From Candidatus Sabulitectum sp. (GTDB lineage: Bacteria > Fermentibacterota > Fermentibacteria > Fermentibacterales > JCC-6), in the NCBI GenBank assembly GCA_029940175.1, contig JAOZRM010000031.1:1-19655 (forward strand): a stretch of DNA of 19,655 bases. The letters run 5' to 3'. Position 1 is the first letter of the stretch. Each line of letters opens with the position of its first letter. The notes beneath the pieces are model-generated. The model saw nothing but the letters and a program-made list of their open reading frames with translations. It searched no databases and was not told where the DNA came from. Made by a program: the position numbers and the translations under genes. Positions 1 to 6,543 of this stretch are shown one piece after another.

Positions 1-270
1 GAGAACATGACAATGCCAATGTTCATCGTTCAGGGTGAGAATGACCCCAGAGTGGTTATTGAAGAGAGCGATCAGATGGTGGCTGCCCTCAGGGCCATCG
101 GCACAGAAGTTCTTTACGTTGTTTACGGTGATGAAGGTCACGGTTTTGCCCATGAGGAGAACCGTCTTGACTTTGCCGGCAGGGTAGAGGAATTCCTCTT
201 CCTTAATGTCCCCGGTGTCGAGTGCGAGCTCTTTGCTCCTGTTGAGGGCGCAACTACCAGAATAGAGTAG
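1..270 (+). CDS. S9-family peptidase (prolyl oligopeptidase type), C-terminal fragment
   Basis: Only the last 89 codons are present; the reading frame is open to the left edge, so the gene starts outside the window. The fragment matches the end of the alpha/beta-hydrolase domain of acylaminoacyl-peptidase-like S9 enzymes. It has the segment FIVQGENDPRV, where the Asp of 'ND' is expected to be the catalytic acid, and DEGHGF, where the His is the catalytic base. The nucleophile Ser lies in the missing part. These enzymes cut short peptides and are often exported in this kind of bacterium, but no signal can be judged here. After the family core there is a short tail of about 20 residues (GVECELFAPVEGATTRIE). 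The gene is followed by a strong terminator, so it ends its transcript. Family assignment is firm; substrate is unknown. Confidence 0.85.
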   Translation, partial: ENMTMPMFIVQGENDPRVVIEESDQMVAALRAIGTEVLYVVYGDEGHGFAHEENRLDFAGRVEEFLFLNVPGVECELFAPVEGATTRIE

Positions 271-298
271 TACAGCTAAAGCTAAGGCTGGATATCAG

Positions 299-325
299 AA
301 GGCCGGGCGTACAGCCCGGCCTTTT
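299..325 (+). terminator. Rho-independent terminator of the S9 peptidase gene
   Basis: A perfect 10-bp stem AAGGCCGGGC / GCCCGGCCTT with a 5-nt loop (GTACA) lies 28 bases after the peptidase stop codon and runs into TTTT. Read on the minus strand the stem is followed by only two T's, so it should act mainly on the plus-strand transcript. Confidence 0.9.
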
Positions 326-384
326 AGTACTCTGTCAAGCAATAGCTGCGCATTACATCGACACTTATTATCTGACAGGGTACT
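326..384. repeat. 12-bp inverted repeat between convergent genes
   Basis: AGTACTCTGTCA at 326-337 is repeated in inverted form at 373-384 (TGACAGGGTACT) with one mismatch, separated by 35 bases. The right arm overlaps the stop codon of the tetR gene and the left arm touches the peptidase terminator. It could fold at the 3' end of either transcript and help termination or protect the end, but no T-run follows on the minus strand. Function is not known. Confidence 0.5.
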
Positions 385-1012
385 AAGTTGAAAACCCCTT
401 TATAAAAACATCTATGGCTGATGAAATCTGCTCTGAAATCTGAAGATCAGCTGGATTTTCACCATCAACAGAAAGAGCGTGTGCGGTGTTTCCCTGATCG
501 TCCACCGTAAGAAGATTGTCATTGATCAGTAATGAAATACCATGAACAAGAGCCCAGGCAGTGTTTACGCTCACAGCTGTCTTTCCCGATGAGTTCATGC
601 CGCTTAGAATTTCTTTTATTCCAGTGTAGGCACCAGTGGCTGCTTGAAGCAGTTCTTCAGATACGGGTGAATTGAATAATTTTCTACTAAACATTAGTCT
701 GTAGAGTCTGGGATTCCCAGTAGCGAATGAAATGTAGCGTTCCATAATGATGCTCAAGGCTATTTGAGGATTTTCATCATTTGAGGTTTCCTTGAATGAA
801 ATACTCATTTTTCTGAATCCTTCTGCAGCCACAGCAGCCAGTAGAGCTGCCTTATTCTTGAAGTGTCTGTATGGAGCCGCCTTTGAAACACCCAGAGACC
901 TGCTAAGTCTTCTCAGAGTAATGGAATCAATACCGTGATCGCGCAGAACTCTCGTCGCTTCAATGATCAGCTCTTCTCTCAGATTGCCATGATGGTAAGA
1001 CTTGTCGTGCAC
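383..1012 (-). CDS. TetR-family transcriptional regulator
   Basis: A DNA-binding repressor-type protein of 209 residues if started at the GTG at 1012. The N-terminus has the usual TetR helix-turn-helix: SYHHGNLREELI, then ITLRRLSRSLGVSKAAPYRHFKNKAALL, where the last part contains the recognition helix. The C-terminal ligand domain resembles the WHG-type TetR C-terminal domain. The frame is open up to an ATG at 1123 (246 residues), but I prefer 1012. A GGGAG ribosome-binding site sits 7 bases upstream of the GTG, the protein then begins just before the conserved YHHGNLR as in relatives, and the longer version would place operators and a consensus promoter inside the coding region. It is divergent from the nitronate monooxygenase-like gene, whose promoter it probably represses, together with its own. 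The inducer is unknown. Confidence 0.92.
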   Translation of the reverse strand: MHDKSYHHGNLREELIIEATRVLRDHGIDSITLRRLSRSLGVSKAAPYRHFKNKAALLAAVAAEGFRKMSISFKETSNDENPQIALSIIMERYISFATGNPRLYRLMFSRKLFNSPVSEELLQAATGAYTGIKEILSGMNSSGKTAVSVNTAWALVHGISLLINDNLLTVDDQGNTAHALSVDGENPADLQISEQISSAIDVFIKGFST

Positions 1013-1019
1013 TTGAAAA

Positions 1020-1024
1020 CTCCC
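1020..1024 (-). promoter_or_regulatory. Ribosome-binding site that sets the tetR start
   Basis: GGGAG on the minus strand, 7 bases before the GTG at 1012. Neither in-frame ATG further upstream (1066 or 1123) has a comparable site, so this decides the start. Confidence 0.7.
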
Positions 1025-1043
1025 AGTTTCATAGGGTATCAAA

Positions 1044-1071
1044 ACATTATCCTCTATGTGAGCCATGTCAA
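1044..1071 (-). promoter_or_regulatory. tetR promoter (sigma70 type)
   Basis: Minus-strand TTGACA (1066-1071) and TAATGT (1044-1049), separated by 16 bases. The -35 matches consensus fully. It would start transcription near 1037, leaving a leader of about 25 bases that carries the GGGAG site before the GTG at 1012. The first dyad (1055-1075) covers the -35 and most of the spacer, which fits autorepression. Confidence 0.65.
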
Positions 1072-1075
1072 CATG
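1055..1075. promoter_or_regulatory. Candidate TetR operator O1
   Basis: Two 9-bp half-sites separated by 3 bases: TATGTGAGC-N3-GTCAACATG. The right half, read on the minus strand, is CATGTTGAC, matching the half-site shared by all three dyads (ATGTTGAC). The left half is weak, with 5 of 9 positions symmetric. It lies over the -35 and spacer of the tetR promoter. Confidence 0.55.
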
Positions 1076-1098
1076 ATAGTCGAAAACCACACCCCTGC

Positions 1099-1119
1099 TA
1101 TGTTGACGTTGTCCACATA
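1099..1119. promoter_or_regulatory. Candidate TetR operator O2
   Basis: The most symmetric of the three dyads: TATGTTGAC-N3-GTCCACATA, with 8 of 9 positions matching between the arms. Its left arm contains the TTGACG -35 of the nitronate monooxygenase promoter. Size and symmetry are as expected for a TetR dimer site. Confidence 0.7.
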
Positions 1120-1131
1120 ACACTCTATGTT
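1103..1131 (+). promoter_or_regulatory. Promoter of the nitronate monooxygenase-like gene (sigma70 type)
   Basis: TTGACG (1103-1108), a 17-base spacer, then TATGTT (1126-1131). Transcription should begin near 1138, about 40 bases before the start codon. Both promoter boxes lie inside predicted operators O2 and O3, so bound repressor should block RNA polymerase. Confidence 0.7.
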
Positions 1132-1146
1132 ACCACCGTCAACATG
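1126..1146. promoter_or_regulatory. Candidate TetR operator O3
   Basis: TATGTTACC-N3-GTCAACATG, the same 9-3-9 layout as O1 and O2, with 6 of 9 positions symmetric. Its centre is 27 bases from O2 and it covers the -10 box and start point of the plus-strand promoter. Confidence 0.6.
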
Positions 1147-1176
1147 GACAGACCCACTAACACTTTTGGAGAATAA

Positions 1177-2271
1177 ATGATGAAATCAACAATGCCTCAG
1201 CTGGAAATAGGATCAGTAAAAGCAAAACTACCAATCGTTCAGGGAGGAATGGGGATAGGTGTTTCTCTTTCAAGGTTGGCTTCAGCAGTAGCTGATGAGG
1301 GAGGTATTGGAGTAATCTCAACCGCAGCAATTGGGCGGATAAAACCTGATTCAAATGAGAGCGATTCCGCAATTCTAAGAGAGGTCATAAAAGAAACTAA
1401 AGGGCTGACAAAGGGATTGTTTGGCTTGAATATCATGATGGCTATATCCGATTTTAGTGAACACCTGAAAGTGGCGATTGAGGAGAAAGTGGCGGTAGTA
1501 TTTGTCGGAGCCGGGCTGCCTCTAAGAATACCGGAAATAATCTCTGTAGACCGGGCAAGAAATTGCTTTACAAATTTAGTGCCAAAGATATCCTCTTCTC
1601 GAGCAGCACAGGCAATTTGCAAGTTCTGGGACAGACACTATTCTATTGTTCCAGATGCTATTGTGCTTGAAGGGCCAAGGGCAGGAGGGCATTTGGGGTT
1701 CAGTATGGAAAATATTGTTAATCCTGATTTCAGTCTCGAAGTTTTGTTGCCTGAAGTGATCAGAGCAATTGAGCCATATGAACAGAAGTATGGTAGATCT
1801 ATTCCAGTAATCGCTGCAGGAGGGATCTACAGCGGAGAAGATATACATAAATTTATAGAATTGGGTGCACAAGGTGTAAAAATGGGAACCAGGTTTGTGG
1901 CCACAGACGAATGCGATGTCAATTCAAACTTCAAGAAGGCTTATATAGACTGTACTGAAGAGGACTTGATTCTGATAAATAGTCCTGTGGGTCTTCCGGG
2001 GAGGGCGATTAAGAGCAAGCTGCTGGCTGATGTAAGCAGAGGAATAGCTAAGCCTTTAAACTGTCTCTGGAAATGTTTAAAGACCTGTGACTTAAGGAAA
2101 GCTCCCTACTGCATTGCAGAGGCATTGAGCAACGCGAGAAACGGCGATCTGGTAAACGGATTTGCTTTTGCAGGAGCAAATGCATTCAGAATAAAGGAGA
2201 TCGTATCTGTGAAAGAACTAATGAGTGCTCTAGTGGAAGAATTCAATTCGGCCAGAAGAACTACAATTTAA
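1177..2271 (+). CDS. Nitronate monooxygenase / 2-nitropropane dioxygenase family flavoprotein
   Basis: A 364-residue TIM-barrel FMN enzyme. Motifs in order: IVQGGMGIGVSLSRLASAVA near residue 20, VFVGAGLP near 110, VLEGPRAGGHLG near 165-175 (the His is the catalytic base in the family), IPVIAAGGIYSGEDI near 210 and GAQGVKMGTRFVATDEC near 228 (phosphate grip of FMN). A Cys-rich stretch, CLWKCLKTCDLRKAPYC, lies near 290-305 and is seen in a subgroup of anaerobe proteins. Family members oxidise alkyl nitronates or act as FabK-type enoyl-ACP reductases, and sequence alone does not separate these. Start: two adjacent ATGs (1177, 1180) follow GGAG at 1168-1171. It is divergent from tetR, with which it shares three candidate operators, so it is probably induced by the TetR ligand. 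The 3' end overlaps the MscS gene tail-to-tail by 11 bases. Confidence 0.88.
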   Translation: MMKSTMPQLEIGSVKAKLPIVQGGMGIGVSLSRLASAVADEGGIGVISTAAIGRIKPDSNESDSAILREVIKETKGLTKGLFGLNIMMAISDFSEHLKVAIEEKVAVVFVGAGLPLRIPEIISVDRARNCFTNLVPKISSSRAAQAICKFWDRHYSIVPDAIVLEGPRAGGHLGFSMENIVNPDFSLEVLLPEVIRAIEPYEQKYGRSIPVIAAGGIYSGEDIHKFIELGAQGVKMGTRFVATDECDVNSNFKKAYIDCTEEDLILINSPVGLPGRAIKSKLLADVSRGIAKPLNCLWKCLKTCDLRKAPYCIAEALSNARNGDLVNGFAFAGANAFRIKEIVSVKELMSALVEEFNSARRTTI

Positions 2272-3763
2272 AGAAAGACTTCACCCGTGCCAGAAGATCT
2301 TCTTTGTGCTTTTCACTGGATTTTTCCTGGGTCCTGCTTCTGCGTCTGGAAGCTTTTACCCTTGATGCTGCTTGTTCCTCTCTTCGTTTCTCAAGCATTC
2401 TGCTTAGTGGTTCAACAAGTGCCGGATTGGATTCGAAAAGGGCTTTCAAGCCGTCTTTGTCCACAACCACTACCTGAGTTTCTTCCAGGGCCGTTACTGT
2501 TGCAGAGCGGGGTTCACCGGTGAGAAGGCTCATCTCACCGAAGCATTTACCAGGTCCCAGACTGGCAAGAACAACAGGTTCGCTCTTACCGGTTTTAAGT
2601 GTTATCTCCACGGAACCGAAGCGGATGATATAGAGACTGTCACCGGAGTCGTCCTGGCGCACCATGGTTTCTCCACGAGTGTACCTGAGAATTGAGGAAT
2701 AATCAGCCAGTGTAGTGATATCTTCATCGGTGAGAGGTTTGAATATCTCAACCTTCTGAAGCTCACTTATGATGTCTGCATGAAGCTCTGCTCTGAGTTT
2801 GTCCTCGTGATCCGGAGCTACAGTATGAAGATAGACATCCCTGATCGGGAACGGGATACTCATGCCGGCCCTTTGAAGGCAGTACCAGATTCTGGATCTG
2901 ACAGCATCGGCAATGTGTAGTTTCCTGGAGAAATCTGTTATCCAGAAGCGGACGTCATATTCTATAGAGCTGTTTCCGAAGTCAGCGAGAAAAACAGCAG
3001 GTGACGGTTTTGTGCTGATACCGTTTGTGTCCGAAACAGCTCCCAGAAGAACCTTTTTCACCCTTTCAGGGGGATGGGCATAACCGACTCCAACCTTGAT
3101 ATGGTTAAGGTGGAGCTTAGTTGGTTTGCTGTAATTGGTGACAACAGTTTTTGAAACGGTAGCATTGGGAACTGTCATCAGGTCGTTGTCTCTGGTTCTT
3201 ATTGTCAGTACTCTCCAGTTCATTTCCTCTATGGCGCCCTGAATACCATCAACCTCTACCCAGTCTTCCATGTCGTAGGGGCGCTCAAGCTGAAGTGATA
3301 GACCTGCAAACACGTTACCCAGAATATCCTGAAGTGACAGACCAATAACAGCAGAGAGAACTGTTGATGTTACCAGGAAGGCAGTGAGTTGCACACTGAA
3401 AAGAGTGTTTAAAAGAACCACAGCCAGAGTTGCCATCACTATGAAAGTAAGAACATCAATAACAAGCCTTGGAATGGGAAGCTCCATCTGCTTTCTGGCA
3501 AGATGTTCCCAGAGGAGAAGGGTTAAGAATTGAAGTAGTGTGTTTGCTGCCATCATAATAGAGGATGCAAGAAGAATTCTTACACCCATGCCTTCAGAGG
3601 GAACTCCCAGCATTCTCAGAGCAAGGTAGATTCCAAGTGAAGAACCTGTGGCAATAACCCAGAGTTTAAGACGGCTCTGCCCGTCATGCTTCTTTAGAAC
3701 CCACAGCATAAGACCAACAGCAAGCCCCAGGAAAACAGCTTCTCCGAAATGTGTCCAGCTCAT
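2261..3763 (-). CDS. MscS-family channel with C-terminal cyclic-nucleotide-binding domain
   Basis: A 500-residue inner-membrane channel. About five hydrophobic helices occupy residues 5-150, and the last (TSTVLSAVIGLSLQDILGNVFAGL) matches the pore-lining helix of MscS. The MscS beta domain follows (VEVDGIQGAIEEMNWRVLTIRTRD, VPNATVSKTVVTNYS), then the alpha/beta part to about 320. From about 335 to 455 there is a CNB domain with its phosphate-binding cassette, FGEMSLLTGEPRSATV, including the conserved Glu and Arg, so cyclic-nucleotide binding is plausible. The tail is basic and coiled-coil-like. Domain order is that of the bCNG group, in which ligand gating tends to replace tension gating. A GGAGGGAG ribosome-binding site precedes the ATG. 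It lies 39 bases downstream of the C25 protease gene and may share its transcript. Confidence 0.93.
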   Translation of the reverse strand: MSWTHFGEAVFLGLAVGLMLWVLKKHDGQSRLKLWVIATGSSLGIYLALRMLGVPSEGMGVRILLASSIMMAANTLLQFLTLLLWEHLARKQMELPIPRLVIDVLTFIVMATLAVVLLNTLFSVQLTAFLVTSTVLSAVIGLSLQDILGNVFAGLSLQLERPYDMEDWVEVDGIQGAIEEMNWRVLTIRTRDNDLMTVPNATVSKTVVTNYSKPTKLHLNHIKVGVGYAHPPERVKKVLLGAVSDTNGISTKPSPAVFLADFGNSSIEYDVRFWITDFSRKLHIADAVRSRIWYCLQRAGMSIPFPIRDVYLHTVAPDHEDKLRAELHADIISELQKVEIFKPLTDEDITTLADYSSILRYTRGETMVRQDDSGDSLYIIRFGSVEITLKTGKSEPVVLASLGPGKCFGEMSLLTGEPRSATVTALEETQVVVVDKDGLKALFESNPALVEPLSRMLEKRREEQAASRVKASRRRSRTQEKSSEKHKEDLLARVKSFFKL

Positions 3764-3802
3764 TTCACTCCCTCCTACCCACCGATTATACCAAACAAGA
3801 GG

Positions 3803-6280
3803 TCACCGGAGCAGTGTGAACCGCAATGGAGCGTTAGAATTCTGAACAACCAGTGAATAGACTCCGCTGGGGAGTGTGCTGCAGTCAATAGAGAATGCTG
3901 ATTCTGATTCTATAACTGTTTCGGATTCCAGAACTTTTCTTCCCGAAATATCAAAAATGCTTACCGATCCGGAGAATGGCAGGCTGTTCTGAGGAAGCTG
4001 AATCTCAAGAGACGACATTACCGGATTTGAAACGATATACGGCATAAATCCAACACTGGAAGACTGGTGCTCTATTCCTGTGGAAGCGCTGGTGTAGATA
4101 TTCCAGTCGTTGCCCTGCGAGCCTGCCCAGTAGATGTTGTTCCCTGAAGCTACCGGCCCCCAAATCGGTCCGCCCGGGGAAACAGGTTCAAACGGAGCTG
4201 ACCAGTTACCTGCTTCAAGAATCGACCCGCGAGCGACTGCATTTGACCTGCCTTCCTGCCAGTATACTGCCCTTTCTCCCACTGGCGTTGTACAGATCAC
4301 AGGGTTGATGAAGTGACTTTCACCGGATGTGATCGTCTCGCATGCATCCCAGGATGAACCGTTCCAAGTGCTTGCAGTTATAGAAGAGACTGGGTCGTCT
4401 GATTGCCAGACCGCTATGAGCATACCTTCTGCAAGGGAGATATGAGGTGAGTGGCAGAAGCTGCCAGTGGATATAACTGCAGGTGAAGCAAAACCGGTTT
4501 CATCACCTGATGCCCACATAACGGAGCTTCCCGCAGGTGTCTGTTTTATCCACAGTGCATGGAGCTTACCATTAGGTCCCTCTGAAATCGAAGGAGATTC
4601 TGCCCAGGTACCCGGGGAGCTAAGCTGTTGTGCCGGTACGGAGCCGTCCAGAGCCTTCAGCATGATCCTGCCGCCTGTTGACTCCCAGTCCTGCCAGATC
4701 AGCCACATTCTGTCTGAAAATGCCAGATCCGGTGATACCTGATAACCGTCATTTGGAACAGCAGTCTCTACTGATTCAAAGGGAATACCATGAGCTGTTT
4801 TTATTCTGTAAGAGTATGTGGACAGTTCAAAATCGCTCCATGCAAGCCATGGAATCCCTGAATCATCAAAACATACTGACACAGCATTGTCCCAGTATTC
4901 ATCTGCATCAACAATGTATACCTGGCTCCAGCTGTCTGATGAATTGTCATAGAACCTTGATGCCACATCAAGTCTGCCGTTTTCTCCGGTAAGCCAGGCT
5001 ATTGCTGTCATACTGCCGTAAGTGTCTACTGCGGGGAAGCAGTCGGAATGAGAGCTTGTTGATACGGAAAAAGCATCGGTTGAGCCACTTGAGTGCCTGA
5101 TGCCGGAGTTGATTGCAGTGGAACCCACAGGTTTGAGTGTGGGGTCTCCCAGAAGAGCATTGCCATAGAACCACGCTTTTTCAGAAGGAGAAAATCCTCC
5201 CTGGGATTCGTACTCCCACCAGTCTCTAAAGGCTTCTCCAAAGGTAGAACCTGAACCAACTGGATTGTAGAAATATTCGAAATCAAGCATCGATCCGGTT
5301 TTTGCCGCTCCGGAGACCAAAAGCCCCATGTCGGTTCCGAAGAGATACCAGTTACCGAGGCAGCCGGTTTCCGTCCATCTCGCATTCGAACATGAAAAGA
5401 GTTGAAGGAATGCAGTATTCGGATTGACCTGGGCAATTTCAGGTGCCATCACAGTACCTGCCATACCGGTGGGAACCTTAAAGGTGTGTCCCCATGGGCA
5501 CGAGTGAGCCATAAGGTGTACAAACTCGTATCCCTCGGCCAGTCTTGAGAGGTAGTTCTCTGCAGTTGTCTGGCTTTCAGAGTTAACAACAGTGACATCA
5601 GAAGCGCCGTAAATAGAATTTAATCCACAGTCAGAGTAAGAACTCCAGTCATCATCAATGAAGGCAAGGGCACGGGAGGGAGGAGTGAGTGAGCCGGTTC
5701 TGTAAAGATGGTTTTTCTGAAAATACTGCGAGAGCATCTGAATCTCAGAACCGAAATCAGCAGCATGAGCGTCAATCCTGCCCAGCCAGATCTCTGGAGC
5801 CACATCGCCTGTATGTGAATCAAAAAGACCGTCGGAGTCAGTGTCTGCCCAGACTCCGTCCAGATCCATGAAGTAGAGCTCACAGGGGAATTCCTCGGGA
5901 GCCCAGTAATCTTCTTCGTACCAGGCGCATGGAAGGAAACCAATAAAAATGGCACCATCTATAGCTGTGGTTCCCTGAATAAGGGATTTCAAGTCTGCAG
6001 CTGTTCCCCCGGACATGTTCTGTACAACAACATTCCATCCCTCAGATGTGAGATCAGTTTGAAACTGAGAAAGCTCTGCCGCCAGAGGGGTAGCAACATA
6101 ATCAGCCACAACAACAAGAACGGTATTTCCGTCTACCGGTTGAGAGATGGGGGCTGTTATGTTCTCAAAGGAAGCCGGTTGAGTTACAAGAGGAGACTGC
6201 TCAACTCCATGGAGCATTTCGGGAGAGATACCAGCAGGTACGGAAGTACTCAGTACACAAAGAGCTGCGAGAAGAAACAT
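3803..6280 (-). CDS. Secreted C25 (gingipain-type) peptidase with type IX sorting tail
   Basis: About 825 residues. An N-terminal hydrophobic export segment (MFLLAALCVLSTSVPAG) is followed by a caspase-fold C25 domain. The likely catalytic pair is His259 (HLMAHSCPWG) and Cys297 (LQLFSCSNARW), with a DTDSDGLFDS calcium-type loop and the family segment PEIWLGRIDA before it. The domain ends near GNALLGDPTLKPVG. The middle, about 400-740, carries repeated Trp-rich blades (IAWL, LAWSD, LIWQD, LHALWI, AVWQ) like a beta-propeller. The last 80 residues (VSIFDISGRKV ... LPSGVYSLVV) match a type IX secretion (Por) sorting domain. Start: the frame is open to 6322, but GGAGG lies 5 bases before the ATG at 6280, which also gives a clean signal peptide. 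Unlike gingipains there is no obvious pro-domain. Peptide specificity is unknown. Confidence 0.88.
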   Translation of the reverse strand: MFLLAALCVLSTSVPAGISPEMLHGVEQSPLVTQPASFENITAPISQPVDGNTVLVVVADYVATPLAAELSQFQTDLTSEGWNVVVQNMSGGTAADLKSLIQGTTAIDGAIFIGFLPCAWYEEDYWAPEEFPCELYFMDLDGVWADTDSDGLFDSHTGDVAPEIWLGRIDAHAADFGSEIQMLSQYFQKNHLYRTGSLTPPSRALAFIDDDWSSYSDCGLNSIYGASDVTVVNSESQTTAENYLSRLAEGYEFVHLMAHSCPWGHTFKVPTGMAGTVMAPEIAQVNPNTAFLQLFSCSNARWTETGCLGNWYLFGTDMGLLVSGAAKTGSMLDFEYFYNPVGSGSTFGEAFRDWWEYESQGGFSPSEKAWFYGNALLGDPTLKPVGSTAINSGIRHSSGSTDAFSVSTSSHSDCFPAVDTYGSMTAIAWLTGENGRLDVASRFYDNSSDSWSQVYIVDADEYWDNAVSVCFDDSGIPWLAWSDFELSTYSYRIKTAHGIPFESVETAVPNDGYQVSPDLAFSDRMWLIWQDWESTGGRIMLKALDGSVPAQQLSSPGTWAESPSISEGPNGKLHALWIKQTPAGSSVMWASGDETGFASPAVISTGSFCHSPHISLAEGMLIAVWQSDDPVSSITASTWNGSSWDACETITSGESHFINPVICTTPVGERAVYWQEGRSNAVARGSILEAGNWSAPFEPVSPGGPIWGPVASGNNIYWAGSQGNDWNIYTSASTGIEHQSSSVGFMPYIVSNPVMSSLEIQLPQNSLPFSGSVSIFDISGRKVLESETVIESESAFSIDCSTLPSGVYSLVVQNSNAPLRFTLLR

Positions 6281-6337
6281 CATGACCTCCATGGAATTTG
6301 AATCAAGTGCGGGTACGCCCAATATACATGTTAATCG

Positions 6338-6543
6338 TCATACGGTCATCCATAAATATCCCTGAAGAATCCTCAGCGCAAATACAATTGCAGGAATGGA
6401 AAATCCTGCTGAGAACAGTGTATCCAGATGGTTGTGCGATTCAGAGGTAATGGCAAGGGGCCATGTACCATGATGGCGAAAAGAAGAAAAACGAGAAGAG
6501 CAATAACTGGTTTGATCCGGAAATTGCTCCTCCATTTTTTTAT
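6338..6543 (-). pseudogene. Broken small two-helix membrane protein downstream of proS
   Basis: Directly after the proS stop codon the minus strand encodes two convincing hydrophobic segments in different frames. The first, RIKPVIALLVFLLFAIMVHGP, is in the proS frame. The second, LAITSESHNHLDTLFSAGFS then IPAIVFALRILQGYLWMTV and stop at 6338, is one frame away. One extra base in the C4 run (6457-6460 on the plus strand) would join them into a protein of about 68 residues. The joined frame would begin ATA-AAA-AAA-TGG immediately after the proS TAG, so its start codon also seems lost (ATA where ATG is expected). Alternatively an ATG at 6534 in the second frame gives a 65-residue product without the first helix. 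I read this as a decaying or mis-assembled small membrane protein gene of unknown role. Confidence 0.45.

Noticed and set aside
1239..1872. Long minus-strand frames opposite the nitronate monooxygenase gene
   Set aside because: They are antisense to a gene with full family motifs, their products match no family I recognise, and they have no ribosome-binding sites.
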